A stretch of 64,000 nt of DNA from Sipunculus nudus. Its lineage: Eukaryota > Annelida > Sipuncula > Golfingiida > Sipunculidae. Each line of letters begins with the position of its first letter. Position 1 is the stretch's first letter. Positions 1 through 13,322 of this stretch are shown piece by piece. The notes under the pieces were generated by a model. That model had not been told where the DNA came from. It saw only the letters and a list, made by a program, of their open reading frames with translations, and made no database searches. Both the position numbers and the translations under genes were made by a program. Location: positions 77,921,300 to 77,985,299 of the forward strand of contig CM049314.1 of the NCBI GenBank assembly GCA_026874595.1. The letters run 5' to 3'.

Positions 1-195
1 CTTTTGTAAACATAGCTGTGTTTACAAACGTCGTTGATCAACAAGTTCATACATCCTTCACGGAGGTATTGATAGAACTTTCCAAAACCGGAATGAATTA
101 CCTTTAAATCATTCATATAAACACAGAAAAAGCCAGAAATCACAAATTCTCTTTTAAAAAGGTAGGTGAATGGGCACCTTTAAGGGCCCTTTGAA
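1..195. repeat. Dispersed repeat, copy 1 (pair with 36,820-37,000)
   Basis: This stretch matches 36,820-37,000 in the same orientation with scattered substitutions and small indels. Shared blocks include GCTGTGTTTACAA, ATCCTTCACGGAGG, AAGCCAGAAATCACA and GTGAATGGGCAC. Similarity stops soon after position 190. The left limit is unknown because the window begins inside the copy. It is an unclassified interspersed element; no terminal repeats or coding remnant were seen. Confidence 0.7.
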
Positions 196-3140
196 AACCA
201 TTGACATTATCATAGTGTAATCTATTTTAATATAGTCCCTATGATATATTATTCTGCCAAGACAATTATCATTACCGTTGACTGTTTGATAAACCATATT
301 ACATAATATATGACAGTTTGGTAACCAAGATATCTAATGCTTTTCTTAAGATCGAAGGTTGGTAAATAAGTTTGACCTTGACCTTGAATACCCTCCTTAG
401 CCTTTGGACAGCTCCTGGAGTAGTTGGTATTACCAGTACACATTCAGAATTTTGTAAATCGATCCAATATTATTCATTTTGATGCGAAAGTTACAATATA
501 AATGCAATATTTAGGCTTTTTTATATGATGGCGGCCATCTTGGATTGTTGGGGCCTCAGGGGGTTGCTAAAATTTGTTACCTAACATTTTCCATTAGCTT
601 ACACCTGTATGAAGTGAAAACAAGTGCTATCTCAATTTGGGCATTCAATTCCTACGGGACTGGGATTTTGCTACATGAGCGACTACACTATGAAGGAAAC
701 TCAAGTCGTATGGCCGATCAGCCGCACGTCACATGGTCTGTTTAACAATTTGGCGACATGTATCTCTAAGAGCTTCCAGTTAATGTGGTTTATTATGATA
801 CCGTAACACAGGACTTTTATTTTATTTGAAAACGCTAATTACTGGACCAGACCTTCCCTGCAACCGGACCAATGTTCCTCACAAATCAGAAGTAACTGGC
901 TAATGTCTGTCAATGGCCATGATATCTCCGGGCGCAATCTCTGTATAAAGCAAGAAAATGTCATAATGTTAAGACTCCTTACGCAAATATCCCGCTACAT
1001 TCTACCAGTTTACCCACTACTGTTATCTGCCGGATAAGCCGTTTGGGCTACCGGGGGTATTGGCACAGATCAGGAAAATTCAATCTGGACAATAGATGAA
1101 TGAGGAAAAAGTAATGGGGAGATTGTTAACTCTCTTTTTCTGAAACAAAATCCCAGTGGTATTTTGAGTTCCATCAGGATTTGGAAAACAAACAATGTTC
1201 ATCTCTATTTTCAATGTATTATTTCACGTTATTAGCTCATTTCTTATGAATACAAAAGTTTCGTCAGCAAAATCATCTTGGCTCACGGGGTCGATATCTA
1301 TAATACACCTTTCTCATACTTTGTTATGGTTCTGTGCGTGAGTACACACAATGTGTGTCTATTTACCATAACAAGACCTGAGGTTCGACTTTGCGGGTGC
1401 GCGACAAATCTCAAACAAAGAGAAGCAACATGAAAGAAGAAACATGGAAAAACTACCGGAAGCTTGAAAAATCTTAGTTTGTGAATTTGCGCGGTTCGGC
1501 CATCAGGTGCATGCGCACCATATCTTTATTTTTTTTACTGATAGCGCAATCTTTTCCCACCTGTGTACAGGAGTAAGTTAACTGATTTAGAAAGAAAAAT
1601 TGACAGACACCGTAACATTTAAAGGATAATACACTATATTTCATGTACATTTTAAAAACCTGGTATTTGAAAAGGACCCTTTAAATTTGGTCATTCTTTT
1701 CCACAAAAACTGATGGTAGGGCTGCGTAATCAGAACAAGTCCTTATTTAACATGTCGTTTATAAGCCGTTGTTTTGTAGCGTTATTTGGAGGCAAAATTT
1801 CATAGCTTCTGTTTATTTTCTTGCGCTTCATTATTGTTTTATGGGACATATGTACGGCAAAAAAATACACTCCTGTATGATTACAACCTTAATTGCCTTC
1901 CACATTTACGCGTAGGAGTTTGTGTACCGCTACATTTCCTTGGTTCGAGTTATCGCCTGTGGGCAGGATTTGTGGGGCCTAAGTGTTTTGGGTTGGAAGC
2001 AAATTTCATTCATTGTCCGAGCGCAATCCAGTTTTTATTGTAAAATTTGGTCAGTATGTAACCATACACAACTTCCGCTGATTCAATATTCTGAAGGTTA
2101 ACGGAATTTCTGTGCCAAAGATAGGTGAGAAATCATGTTCGTTCCAGAAAAAAATGAGATCAGCTCTATATGCGAGGTGGCAGTTATTCAGGGAGGGGTG
2201 GGTACCGGCAATTGTTAACATGAGATATACATCAATTATCATGTTCCGAAAGGTCTCTCACTAAAAGTTAACGAATTTGACCAATTCGTGTACAAAAAAA
2301 TCAGTAGGTGAAGCCTTTTTCAAACGGTTTGATTTAGTTTTCGTTATGCAAAAACAAATACTTTATTGGTCGGAATGAACCCTCCTGTTAATCATGTACA
2401 TGTATATGCTTCTCAGATGGTTTTAAAATCAAAAGATTTGATTTTTGTTCCTTTAACCGATTCACCAGTATATAAACACTAAACCAGTCAATTTCGCCTG
2501 TTTTTGTCCATTTAAATGAAGGTCTAGTATAATCTGTGTCCATTATCACAACCTTCGTGTTCAAATCAAGAGTAAAAATATAATGGTGAGCCAAATTTAG
2601 TGAATATAGAATTGCAGCAGATGAACTGTATTGAAATGCTTTGGATGAATGAATCGGCCAATAAATGACAAGAGAAAGGAAATGTGTCACAGAGATACTC
2701 CTTAGGCATTCCTGGGCGGGAATCATTCAGCAGAGAGAGTCTGTTGGCGATTAGACCCGTACCAAACGAGAACCAGAATAACGCTCTTTGATGACCACGC
2801 CCATCCCGGTGATATTTCTGTAGCATTAGTCTTTATACGATTTGCGGTATAATGGAAATTATGTGATATATGATAAAAATGAATTATTTAAGCCTTTCTG
2901 CTTTCAGGATAATCGACATTCTGTGGCATTTTTTTGTGGCATTCTGTTGAAGCTTGAAACGTTATCATTATATAAAGTATCGACATCACTTAGTGAGAAC
3001 CTGCAAATGTTAACTAACATTTTGAAACACTTAATGTGTAAGATTAAGTCGTCTAGACGAGTTGTTTTAATTGTTTTCTGCCCGTCAATATGAAATAGGT
3101 TATTAAATTTGTTGCCACTTATCTGTATTTAAATTAGCTT
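196..3140. other. Unique AT-rich DNA, no gene recognised
   Basis: Open frames here are short (112 codons or fewer), overlap one another on both strands and show no family resemblance, splice signals or codon bias that I can support. Nothing convincing was found. Confidence 0.5.
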
Positions 3141-3150
3141 GATAATCAGT

Positions 3151-3183
3151 GCGCGCGCGCGCGCACACACACACACACACCCT

Positions 3184-3234
<51 letters not shown>
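3151..3234. repeat. Compound microsatellite (GC)n(AC)n(AT)n
   Basis: A GC dinucleotide run passes into an AC run (interrupted once by CCTC) and then into an AT run. All three are alternating purine-pyrimidine, so the whole tract could adopt Z-DNA or cruciform conformations. Confidence 0.95.
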
Positions 3235-3237
<3 letters not shown>

Positions 3238-3312
3238 TGGGTATATATCTTGGATCAGATCACCGCCGCCGGTATCGCCTCATGTTAGGTAGTACATCTC
3301 GGTCGATCTTGC

Positions 3313-3358
3313 TGAGAGAGAGAGAGAGGGAGGGGGGGAGAGAGAGAGAGAGAGAGAG
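3313..3358. repeat. GA microsatellite
   Basis: A polypurine GA repeat with a short G-rich interruption lies about 80 bp after the compound microsatellite. Confidence 0.9.
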
Positions 3359-4035
3359 TGATGGTGGAGGGTAAACTGTGGTTGAAAGGGACATCAGATT
3401 ATATTATATATTACATTATAGATTTCGACGGAACAGTCATTTAACAGAATCTGTGGGCTCATTAATATACTATCTTTGAAAAAGTTTCTAACTTTCTTCA
3501 AAGTTGGTTTGCTTTTGGTTCATCGGAATCTTTGAAACTGAATCTTAATATGCAATATATATTATACATAACCTCAGCTACTAAAATCTCGCCTTCTGAG
3601 GGAGTTCTACTTGTCAATCACAAGTCAGTGTGTATGACCCCCAGGGCAGAAAAGGATTAAACACACCTACTGCGACTTCGTGGAGATGTTTAATCGACAT
3701 CCTGTTGATCTCGACGACTTCATACTAATCACGCCGCCGGCAGCGACTCTCCGATAAGAATCCCTCCGTGTTGGTTGGGAAAGGGAGACACTAATTAAGT
3801 CGGCGAGACAGAGTCAGTTTTTTGGGTCATTTTTTTTATTCAAAGAGATACGAAGCTGCGATGACCTCCCTTTCAAAATAGAACAGGTGATTAGAACGTC
3901 AAACCTCTCCGCCGCATACCAGGAACAGCCGCAATGTCCAGATGAACACTCACATTAGGCTGATGAAGAAAAACAATATCTTAATGCCTGCGGGCATATA
4001 GTTTGAACAACCCTTCCAGCAAATGAATATATGGA
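3359..4035. other. Unique DNA between GA repeat and LINE tail
   Basis: No coding exon recognised. The part around 3,590-3,830 is less AT-rich and free of simple repeats, so it could be an old regulatory or exonic sequence, but there is no direct evidence for either. Confidence 0.4.
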
Positions 4036-4365
4036 AGTTTGAAATATCTCCATTTGCTCCCTGTCAGGCAAAGGATTGATTTCAAGATCCTTACAGTCAC
4101 ATGGGAAGCACTGCATGATCATGCACCCTTAAAAAACGGAGCTATTGCAATCCTATATGACACTTATGGAGCTATGTTCCACCCATCTAAACCAACTTAC
4201 TGTTCCAAGATTCCAACATGGGTGTTGAAAGAAAGTCTCTGCATTCACAGCCTCACCAATCCTATGGAAATCTATACGAATTCAATCCAATGCCAAACAT
4301 GCAACATAACTTTTGAATCACATATTAAAATATATTTATTTAAAGACGCATTTAGTTTTTAACTC
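4036..4365 (+). pseudogene. LINE (CR1/L2-like) reverse transcriptase C-terminal remnant
   Basis: The frame from 4,039 to 4,362 encodes LPVRQRIDFKILTVTWEALH near its start and ends in SHIKIYLFKDAF. In CR1/L2/Tx1-like LINEs the reverse-transcriptase ORF ends with a similar 'LPVR.RI.FKI....ALHG.AP' block, a middle block, and a final 'FKS.LK..LF' block. Here the two outer blocks survive in one frame but the middle has degenerated. The copy is 5' truncated, as LINE insertions usually are, and lacks the catalytic domain. The family is inferred from this C-terminal pattern only. Confidence 0.6.
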
Positions 4366-4452
4366 ATATTTTAACAGTTTTCATATTTAGTTTTAACCTG
4401 GTCACTTTTCCTTAGGTGACCTTAAACAGTGGCGTCAGTTATCTTCCAGGGT

Positions 4453-4633
4453 CAGAAGCGGATCCAGGGGGACCCCTACCCCCTTTTTCACCTGAAGCAA
4501 CTTTTTTTAAGGGGTTTTAGACGTAATTTTGCGGCCTGGACCCCCCTTTTTAAGACGTGATGACCTTTTTTAGGATTTTCATTTGTCCTCCTGGGTTGAA
4601 CCCCCTTTTTCCTAAATCCTGGATCCGCCCCTG
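4453..4633. mobile_element. 181-bp non-autonomous DNA transposon (MITE), 5-bp TSD
   Basis: The element starts CAGAAGCGGATCCAGG and ends CCTGGATCCGCCCCTG, imperfect terminal inverted repeats. It is flanked by a perfect 5-bp direct repeat, AGGGT, at 4,448-4,452 and 4,634-4,638. A second copy with its own 5-bp duplication lies at 39,849-40,058. The CAGGGGCGG-type ends resemble hAT-superfamily elements, but hAT usually makes 8-bp duplications; 5 bp points to a hAT subgroup or another superfamily. It has no coding capacity. Confidence 0.8.
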
Positions 4634-4725
4634 AGGGTGTTGGGGTCACTCGCAGACATAGACACACACACCCTCATATATATATATATAGGCATATATG
4701 TATATAAGGGCTGTGTGTTGCCTCT

Positions 4726-4821
4726 AAATTTCGTATTGCAATATGTTTTAGTATCATTAATCATTCTTCGTATTAAATACAGTAAAAGTTAATGCAGATC
4801 CGTTTATTTAAGCACGAAATA
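4726..4821. repeat. Single outside copy of the 96-bp segment found in the 7.4-14.6 kb array
   Basis: Read base by base, these 96 bp are identical to 8,225-8,320 inside the satellite array. The flanks differ on both sides. This copy sits in apparently unique DNA about 2.6 kb left of the array, so it is a candidate source of the segment captured by the array. Confidence 0.9.
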
Positions 4822-6426
4822 TGGCAATATTTAATTGAGTACGTACTACTTGTTGACATTACTCCAAGCCTTTAACATCAACGTTTCCTCTAGGCAAATT
4901 ACTGGTCAATCAGAGAATTCTGTACTGCAGTTGGTGTATTGTTGGTGTGTACAATACCACATCACAAAGCTGCTGTCCTTTAACGTTTTTAGTTTAATAT
5001 TGAGCTATTAAATATATCTCACCCTGAGGAACGTAGGTTTTTTAGAACGCAACAGCAGTAATTACTGATTAGGCGCGTTGCATTCCATGGCTTTACTCGC
5101 TACATTTATGATATATTAAATGTAGGATTTATCTCACTGCACTGTTATATTACAATAATATTGATTGGATGATGCTGACAAACAGAAGTCGGCAGTTCTT
5201 GATGGTTTCATTGAAGTATTGAGATGTTCCGAGGTTGCACATTTGATATGTTATTCCTTTATTTTTTTTATATACATCGTATTTCCATAGATGTTAACCG
5301 ATGTCTTTTTTTTTACTTTTAAGACTAGGAGTGACGTATACTGCCACTTACAATTAGATAAATTTGCAATTTGTATGTATATGGATAGTATAAAAAAACA
5401 GAAACAGCACGCAGGAAAAGTAACAAAGGCAATCACCATTCTGTCAATTTTCAGGATAAAAAGGAAGAAAACTGTTTGTAAAAAAAAAAAACTCCGAAAA
5501 ACCTGAGATTAAGAAAAATGAGAGCGTTTCTCAGCACGGATTTTCGTGTATTGATCAAACAAAAAGTCACTGCTTGCCGACTTGTAGTAGCGGCAGCTTC
5601 TTTGTCTCATTAAATTAGTCAGCCGTCACAGAAACAAAACCCTTTAAGGTTTTCTTCTCGCTCGCGACGAAACGGGCTAATAAAAAGGGAACCCTGTTCA
5701 AATGAATGCCATTGTACATTAAGAAATCTCGCTCGAGGAGGATGCAATTGACATTCTTTTCCAGCGATTCGTTTTTTATCACTTCCCCTTTTTTAGCCTC
5801 AGCGTGTAAATATCAAGAGGTCGATGGGTGATAGGAAATAAATCTTATTTCCATTTGAAGGAATGGGTCTGTTCGTGCCGTATGTGAACCAGTAACTCTG
5901 TAAGCTGTGTCAGCCGCAGGAGATAGACCAGCTATTCATCATAAAAGGCGAACTTGATTTGTGCATTTTACCATTGTGTAAGGCGATAATGTTACGATGA
6001 AATAAGAACTTTGGCACTCAGTGAACCACTTCTCAGTACAGTAATTCGAAATAACACTTTCGCTGTAGTAAAACCACGTGTGTATTCCTATGGAGATTTA
6101 GGTTGAGGTGCGGTTTGGGTATTTTAGGGTTATTTTTATATTTGAAAAAGAAATATTATTCCGGACTGGATCTGTTTTGCTGAGATTATACTAAAATTTA
6201 GTGTTGTCTGACTGTATTCAATTATCTTCATCGGCCCAGCACATTGCAATTGAAACATCATTTTGCAAAAATCAGTTAATCTGCAGCTGATTGGCTTATC
6301 GCCTTACGATAACACCACTAAAGAAACGAGTTGTTGTATTGCTCTTTATTTCTGGACATGGAGGCAGCGGAATGGCGGAAATGACCATAGAAGAGGGATG
6401 ACGTTGAATTAGAAATTTAAGTATTG
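4822..6426. other. Unique DNA, no gene recognised
   Basis: No exon, repeat or element recognised. Frames around 5,250-5,506 are driven by poly-A and poly-T runs. The tract 5,560-5,960 is more balanced in composition and lacks simple repeats, so it would be the first place to test for conserved non-coding sequence. Confidence 0.4.
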
Positions 6427-6571
6427 GTTATAGCTCAATGAAATATATTGCAAGCCGTAAGGTTTGCGAGGCTTGTGTCACATGGCTGGCGAGCCGTTTA
6501 GGCGAGCTTGCCATGATTGACACAAGCCAAGCAAATCTCATGGCGTGCTTTACATTTCATTGGGCTATAAC
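6427..6571. mobile_element. 145-bp foldback (palindromic) MITE
   Basis: The two ends are inverted copies: GTTATAGCTCAATGAAAT on the left pairs with ATTTCATTGGGCTATAAC on the right, and pairing continues inward through GGCTTGTGTCA and GGCGAGC/GCTCGCC segments almost to the centre. The entire stretch can fold into one imperfect hairpin. It has no coding capacity. The superfamily is not identifiable. Confidence 0.75.
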
Positions 6572-6712
6572 TGTTTTGTCCCACATGCCCCGCCTCCTTG
6601 TTCGTGACCCTGTGATGCAAGCAGATTTGAACGTACAGTTAGAACAAAGGAAAATACGCCGCATGAGGGACAATACAAACTTATATGTATCGTATCGTGT
6701 ACTGTATCGTGA

Positions 6713-6929
6713 GTGGCGTATCGTGATACGTATCGTATAGGGAGTGGCGTATCGTGATACGTATCGTTTCGTGAGAGGCGAATCGTGATACGTGTCGTAT
6801 CGTGATTGGCGTATCGTGATACGTATCGCATAGGGAGTGGCGTATCGTGATACGTATCGTTTCGTGAGAGGCGTATCGTGATACGTGTCGTATCGTGAGT
6901 GGCGTATCGTGATACGTATCGTATCGGGA
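6713..6929. repeat. 31-bp minisatellite, 7 units, three-unit higher order
   Basis: Seven 31-bp units follow one another without gaps. Each contains the inverted repeat CGTATCGTGATACG (one copy altered). Unit endings cycle as TAGGGA, TTTCGTGA, GTATCGTGA and repeat, so the real period is 93 bp. Because 93 is divisible by three, overlapping minus-strand frames stay open; I treat those as by-products. Confidence 0.9.
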
Positions 6930-7420
6930 GACACTGTATCGTTAACATCCTAGTATTAAAAGGGCTTCTCGATATTATTAATATATAAGTAAACCGCGAA
7001 ACGGTGATTCGCATATTGCGTATCTCAATACAGTTTAAAATTTCGATATTATAGTGTCCCTCAAACTGTTTTTTTTTTTAATTATATTTCTTTTACAAAT
7101 CTAGACATATATATGGTCTGAGATACTGAGGCTTGCACGTATTGTTAAAATTGTTCAAGTAGGCCTGATATAACAAAGATCCGTCCAAGGAAATATGCAT
7201 GTCTGCTCTATGACGTATTGGTATACGAGAATATGCCAATACAATAAAAATAAAGAAGTGCTGAATACAGTTATAATAATTAGAAATTCATTAATTTTCC
7301 CTCCTCATATTTTATGATAACTGTATTAAGATAAAGTGTAACGTATCGGTACCTATACTGCTCTGTGCTAAACCACAGCCCAGAATTCTTTAACTAACAA
7401 GTTATTTACTCATATAGAAC
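6930..7420. other. Unique DNA left of the satellite array
   Basis: AT-rich sequence with no recognised gene. The 5' end of the pearl/Helitron-like element may lie here, but no terminal signature could be fixed. Confidence 0.4.
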
Positions 7421-8224
7421 AACGCAACTTGATCTGTAACAAGTCATAATTTATCCACACCCCAAAAATCAGGCTAATATCTGGGGGCATTGCGTAAAAA
7501 AGTCCGTACATGTGCATTCATTAAAAAAAGTCAATTTTCATGAAATTTTCTATTTTCAGGAGCCGTCATCTAGTCAAAAGTAGGTCAACCAGGATAAAAC
7601 GCAAACTCGATCTGTAAGTGGTCATATTGCTGCCACTAACCAAAAATTAGGCCAATATCTGGAGGCATTGCAAAAAAAAACGTCCGTACATGTGCATTTA
7701 TCATGAAAATTTTAATTTTTCATGAAATTTTCTATTTTCAGGAGCCGTCATACGGTCAAAAGTAGGTCAACCGAAACTCGATCTGTAAGTGGTTATTTTG
7801 CATCCACACACCAAAAATTAGGGAAATATCTGGGGGCATTATGAAAAAAAAGTCAGTACATGTGCATTCATTAAAAAGAATCAATTTTCATGAAATTTTC
7901 TATTTTCAGGAGCCGTCATCTAGTCAAAAGTAGGTCAACCAGGATAAAACGCAAACTCGATCTGTAAGTGGTCATATTGCTGCCACTAACCAAAAATTAG
8001 GCACATATCTGGAGGCATTGCAAAAAAAAAAAGTCCGTACATGTGCATTTATCATGAAAATTTCAATTTTTCATGAAATTTTCTATTTTCAGGAGCCGTC
8101 ATACGGTTAAAAGTAGGTCAACCGAAACTCGATCTGTAAGTGGTTATTTTGCAGCCACACACCAAAAATTAGGCTAATATCTGCAAACATTTATCATGAA
8201 AATTTATATTTTATATATTATAAT

Positions 8225-8320
8225 AAATTTCGTATTGCAATATGTTTTAGTATCATTAATCATTCTTCGTATTAAATACAGTAAAAGTTAATGCAGATCC
8301 GTTTATTTAAGCACGAAATA
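8225..8320. repeat. Captured 96-bp segment, array copy 1
   Basis: Identical to 4,726-4,821. It joins a truncated right-edge-like monomer on its left to the divergent left-edge-like monomer (AAGTCATAATTTATCC) on its right. Confidence 0.95.
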
Positions 8321-8975
8321 AGTCATAATTTATCCAGACACCAAAAATCAGGCTAATATCTGGGGGCATTGCGTAAAAAAGTCCGTACATGTGCATTCAT
8401 TAAAAAAAGTCAATTTTCATGAAATTTTCTATTTTCAGGAGCCGTCATCTAGTCAAAAGTAGGTCAACCAGGATAAAACGCAAACTCGATCTGTAAGTGG
8501 TCATATTGCTGCCACTAACCAAAAATTAACTCGATCTGTAAGTGGTTATTTTGCAGCCACACACCAAAAATTAGGCTAATATCTGGGGGCATTGCGAAAA
8601 AAAGTCCGTACATGTGCATTCATTAAAAAAAAAAATTTTCATGAAATTTTCTATTTTCAGGAGGCGTCATCTAGTCAAAAGTAGGTCAACCAGGATAGAA
8701 CGCAAACTCGATCTGTGAGTGGTCATATTGCTGCCACTAACCAAAAATTAGGCCAATATCTGGAGGCATTGCAAAAAAAAAAAGACCGTACATGTGCATT
8801 TATCATGAAAATTTCAATTTTTCATGAAATTTTCTATTTTCAGGAGCCGTCATACGGTCAAAAGTAGGTCAACCGAAACTCGATCTGTAAGTGGTTATTT
8901 TGCAGCCACACACCAAAAATTAGGCTAATATCTGCAAACATTTATCATGAAAATTTATATTTTATATATTATAAT

Positions 8976-9071
8976 AAATTTCGTATTGCAATATGTTTTA
9001 GTATCATTAATCATTCTTCGTATTAAATACAGTAAAAGTTAATGCAGATCCGTTTATTTAAGCACGAAATA
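8976..9071. repeat. Captured 96-bp segment, array copy 2
   Basis: Same segment and same flanking junctions as array copy 1, 751 bp downstream, showing that segment and neighbours were amplified together as one higher-order unit. Confidence 0.95.
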
Positions 9072-12000
9072 AGTCATAATTTATCCAGACACCAAAAATC
9101 AGGCTAATATCTGGGGGCATTGCGTAAAAAAGTCCGTACATGTGCATTCATTAAAAAAAGTCAATTTTCATGAAATTTTCTATTTTCAGGAGCCGTCATC
9201 TAGTCAAAAGTAGGTCAACCAGGATAAAACGCAAACTCGATCTGTAAGTGGTCATATTGCTGCCACTAACCAAAAATTAACTCGATCTGTAAGTGGTTAT
9301 TTTGCAGCCACACACCAAAAATTAGGCTAATATCTGGGGGCATTGCGAAAAAAAGTCCGTACATGTGCATTCATTAAAAAAAAAATTTTCATGAAATTTT
9401 CTATTTTCAGGAGGCGTCATCTAGTCAAAAGTAGGTCAACCAGGATAGAACGCAAACTCGATCTGTGAGTGGTCATATTGCTGCCACTAACCAAAAATTA
9501 GGCCAATATCTGGAGGCATTGCAAAAAAAAAGACCGTACATGTGCATTTATCATGAAAATTTAAATTTTTCATGAAATTTTCTATTTTCAGGAGCCGTCA
9601 TACGGTCAAAAGTAGGTCAACCGAAACTCGATCTGTAAGTGGTTATTTTGCAGCCACGCACCAAAAATTAGGCAAATATCTGGGGGCATTATGAAAAAAA
9701 GTCCGTACATGTGCATTCATTAAAAAGAATCAATTTTCATGAAATTTTCTATTTTCAGGAGCCGTCATCTAGTCAAAAGTAGGTCAACCAGGATAAAACG
9801 CAAACTCGATCTGTAAGTGGTCATATTGCTGCCACTAACCAAAAATTAGGCCAATATCTGGAGGCATTGCAAAAAAAAGTCCGTACATGTGCATTTATCA
9901 TGAATATTTCAATTTTTCATGAAATTTTCTATTTTCAGGAGCCGTCATACGGTCAAAAGTAGGTCAACCGAAACTCGATCTGTAAGTGGTTATTTTGCAG
10001 CCACACACCAAAAATTAGGCTAATATCTGGGGGCATTGCGAAAAAAAGTGCGTACATGTGCATTCATTAAAAAAAAAATTTTCATGAAATTTTCTATTTT
10101 CTGGAGGCGTCATCTAGTCAAAAGTAGGTCAACCAGGATAGAACGCAAACTCGATCTGTGAGTGGTCATATTGCTGCCACTAACCTAAAATTAGGCCAAT
10201 ATCTGGAGGCATTGCAAAAAAAAAGACCGTACATGTGCATTTATCATGAAAATTTTAATTTTTCATGAAATTTTCTATTTTCAGGAGCCGTCATACGGTC
10301 AAAAGTAGGTCAACCGAAACTCGATCTGTAAGTGGTTATTTTGCAGCCACACACCAAAAATTAGGCTAATATCTGGGGGCATTGCGAAAAAAAGTCCGTA
10401 CATGTGCATTCATTAAAAAAAAAATTTTCATGAAATTTTCTATTTTCAGGAGGCGTCATCTAGTCAAAAGTAGGTCAACCAGGATAGAACGCAAACTCGA
10501 TCTGTGAGTGGTCATATTGCTGCCACTAACCAAAAATTAGGCCAATATCTGGAGGCATTGCAAAAAAAAAAGACCGTACATGTGCATTTATCATGAAAAT
10601 TTAAATTTTTCATGAAATTTTCTATTTTCAGGAGCCGTCATACGGTCAAAAGTAGGTCAACCGAAACTCGATCTGTAAGTGGTTATTTTGCAGCCACGCA
10701 CCAAAAATTAGGCAAATATCTGGGGGCATTATGAAAAAAAGTCCGTACATGTGCATTCATTAAAAAGAATCAATTTTCATGAAATTTTCTATTTTCAGGA
10801 GGCGTCATCTAGTCAAAAGTAGGTCAACCAGGATAAAACGCAAACTCGATCTGTAAGTGGTCATATTGTTGCCACTGACCAAAAATTAGGCCAATATCTG
10901 GAGGCATTGCAAAAAAAAGTCCGTACATGTGCATTTATCATGAATATTTCAATTTTTCATGAAATTTTCTATTTTCAGGAGCCGTCATACGGTCAAAAGT
11001 AGGTCAACCGAAACTCGATCTGTAAGTGGTTATTTTGCAGCCACACACCAAAAATTAGGCTAATATCTGGGGGCATTGCGAAAAAAAGTGCGTTCATGTG
11101 CATTCATTAAAAAAAAAATTTTCATGAAATTTTCTATTTTCAGGAGGCGTCATCTAGTCAAAAGTAGGTGAACCAGGATAGAACGCAAACTCGATCTGTG
11201 AGTGGTCATATTGCTGCCACTAACCAAAAATTAGGCCAATATCTGGAGGCATTGCAAAAAAAAAGACCGTACATGTGCATTTATCATGAAAATTTTAATT
11301 TTTCATGAAATTTTCTATTTTCAGGAGCCGTCATACGGTCAAAAGTAGGTCAACCGAAACTCGATCTGTAAGTGGTTATTTTGCAGCCACGCACCAAAAA
11401 TTAGGCAAATATCTGTGGGCACAATGAAAAAAAGTCCGTACATGTGCATTCATTAAAAAGAATCAATTTTCATGAAATTTTCTATTTTCAGGAGCCGTCA
11501 TCTAGTCAAAAGTAGGTCAACCAGGATAAAACGCAAACTCGATCTGTAAGTGGTCATATTGCTGCCACTAACCAAAAATTAGGCCAATATCTGGAGGCAT
11601 TGCTAAAAAAAGTCCGTACATGTGCATTCATCATGAATATTTCAATTTTTCATGAAATTTTCTATTTTCAGGAGCCGTCATACGGTCAAAAGTAGGTCAA
11701 CCGAAACTCGATCTGTAAGTGGTTATTTTGCAGCCACACACCAAAAATTAGGCTAATATCTGGGGGCATTGAGAAAAAAAGTCCGTACATGTGCATTCAT
11801 TAAAAAGAATCAATTTTCATGAATTTTCTATTTTCAGGAGGCGTCATCTAGTCAAAAGTAGGTCAACCAGGATAGAACGCAAACTCGATCTGTGAGTGGT
11901 CATATTGCTGCCACTAACTAAAAATTAGGCCAATATATGGAGGCATTGCAAAAAATAAAGTCCGTACATGTGCATTTATCATGAAAATTTCAATTTTTCA

Positions 12001-12151
12001 TGAAATTTTCTATTTTCAGGAGCCGTCATACGGTCAAAAGTAGGTCAACCGAAACTCGATCTGTAAGTGGTTATTTTGCAGCCACACACCAAAAATTAGG
12101 CTAATATCTGCAAACATTTATCATGAAAATTTATATTTTATGTATTATAAT

Positions 12152-12247
12152 AAATTTCGTATTGCAATATGTTTTAGTATCATTAATCATTCTTCGTATT
12201 AAATACAGTAAAAGTTAATGCAGATCCGTTTATTTAAGCACGAAATA
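12152..12247. repeat. Captured 96-bp segment, array copy 3
   Basis: Same segment and junctions as the other array copies; a substitution in the preceding AT-rich link (TATGTATTATAA) distinguishes it. Confidence 0.95.
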
Positions 12248-13226
12248 AGTCATAATTTATCCAGACACCAAAAATCAGGCTAATATCTGGGGGCATTGCG
12301 TAAAAAAGTCCGTACATGTGCATTCATTAAAAAAAGTCAATTTTAATGAAATTTTCTATTTTCAGGAGCCGTCATCTAGTCAAAAGTAGGTCAACCAGGA
12401 TAAAACGCAAACTCGATCTGTAAGTGGTCATATTGCTGCCACTAACCAAAAATTAACTCGATCTGTAAGTGGTTATTTTGCAGCCACACACCAAAAATTA
12501 GGCTAATATCTGGGGGCATTGCGAAAAAAAGTCCGTACATGTGCATTCATTAAAAAAAAAAATTTCATGAAATTTTCTATTTTCAGGAGGCGTCATCTAG
12601 TCAAAAGTAGGTCAACCAGGATAGAACGCAAACTCGATCTGTGAGTGGTCATATTGCTGCCACTAACCAAAAATTAGGCCAATATCTGGAGGTATTGCAA
12701 AAAAAAGACCGTACATGTGCATTTTTCATGAAATTTTCTATTTTCAGGAGCCGTCATACGGTCAAAAGTAGGTCAACCGAAACTCGATCTGTAAGTGGTT
12801 ATTTTGCAGCCACACACCAAAAATTAGGCTAATATCTGGGGGCATTGCGAAAAAAAGTCCGTACATGTGCATTCATTAAAAAAAAAATTTTCATGAAATT
12901 TTCTATTTTCAGGAGGCGTCATCTAGTCAAAAGTAGGTCAACCAGGATAGAACGCAAACTCGATCTGTGAGTGGTCATATTGCTGCCACTAACCAAAAAT
13001 TAGGCCAATATCTGGAGGCATTGCAAAAAAAAAAGTCCGTACATGTGCATTTATCATGAAAATTTCAATTTTTCATGAAATTTTCTATTTTCAGGAGCCG
13101 TCATACGGTCAAAAGTAGGTCAACCGAAACTCGATCTGTAAGTGGTTATTTTGCAGCCACACACCAAAAATTAGGCTAATATCTGCAAACATTTATCATG
13201 AAAATTTATATTTAATATATTATAAT

Positions 13227-13322
13227 AAATTTCGTATTGCAATATGTTTTAGTATCATTAATCATTCTTCGTATTAAATACAGTAAAAGTTAATGTAGAT
13301 CCGTTTATTTAAGCACGAAATA
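13227..13322. repeat. Captured 96-bp segment, array copy 4
   Basis: Same segment and junctions, with one visible substitution (TAATGTAGATCC instead of TAATGCAGATCC). Confidence 0.95.

Noticed and set aside
1380-1960. GGTTCGA-like sequences suggesting tRNA B boxes
   Set aside because: No A box at the right distance and no cloverleaf could be built, so no tRNA gene is called.
6557-7014. Two overlapping minus-strand frames of 125 and 149 codons
   Set aside because: Both are readings of the 31-bp (93-bp period) minisatellite in different frames, each rich in the same RYDTYHD-like repeats.
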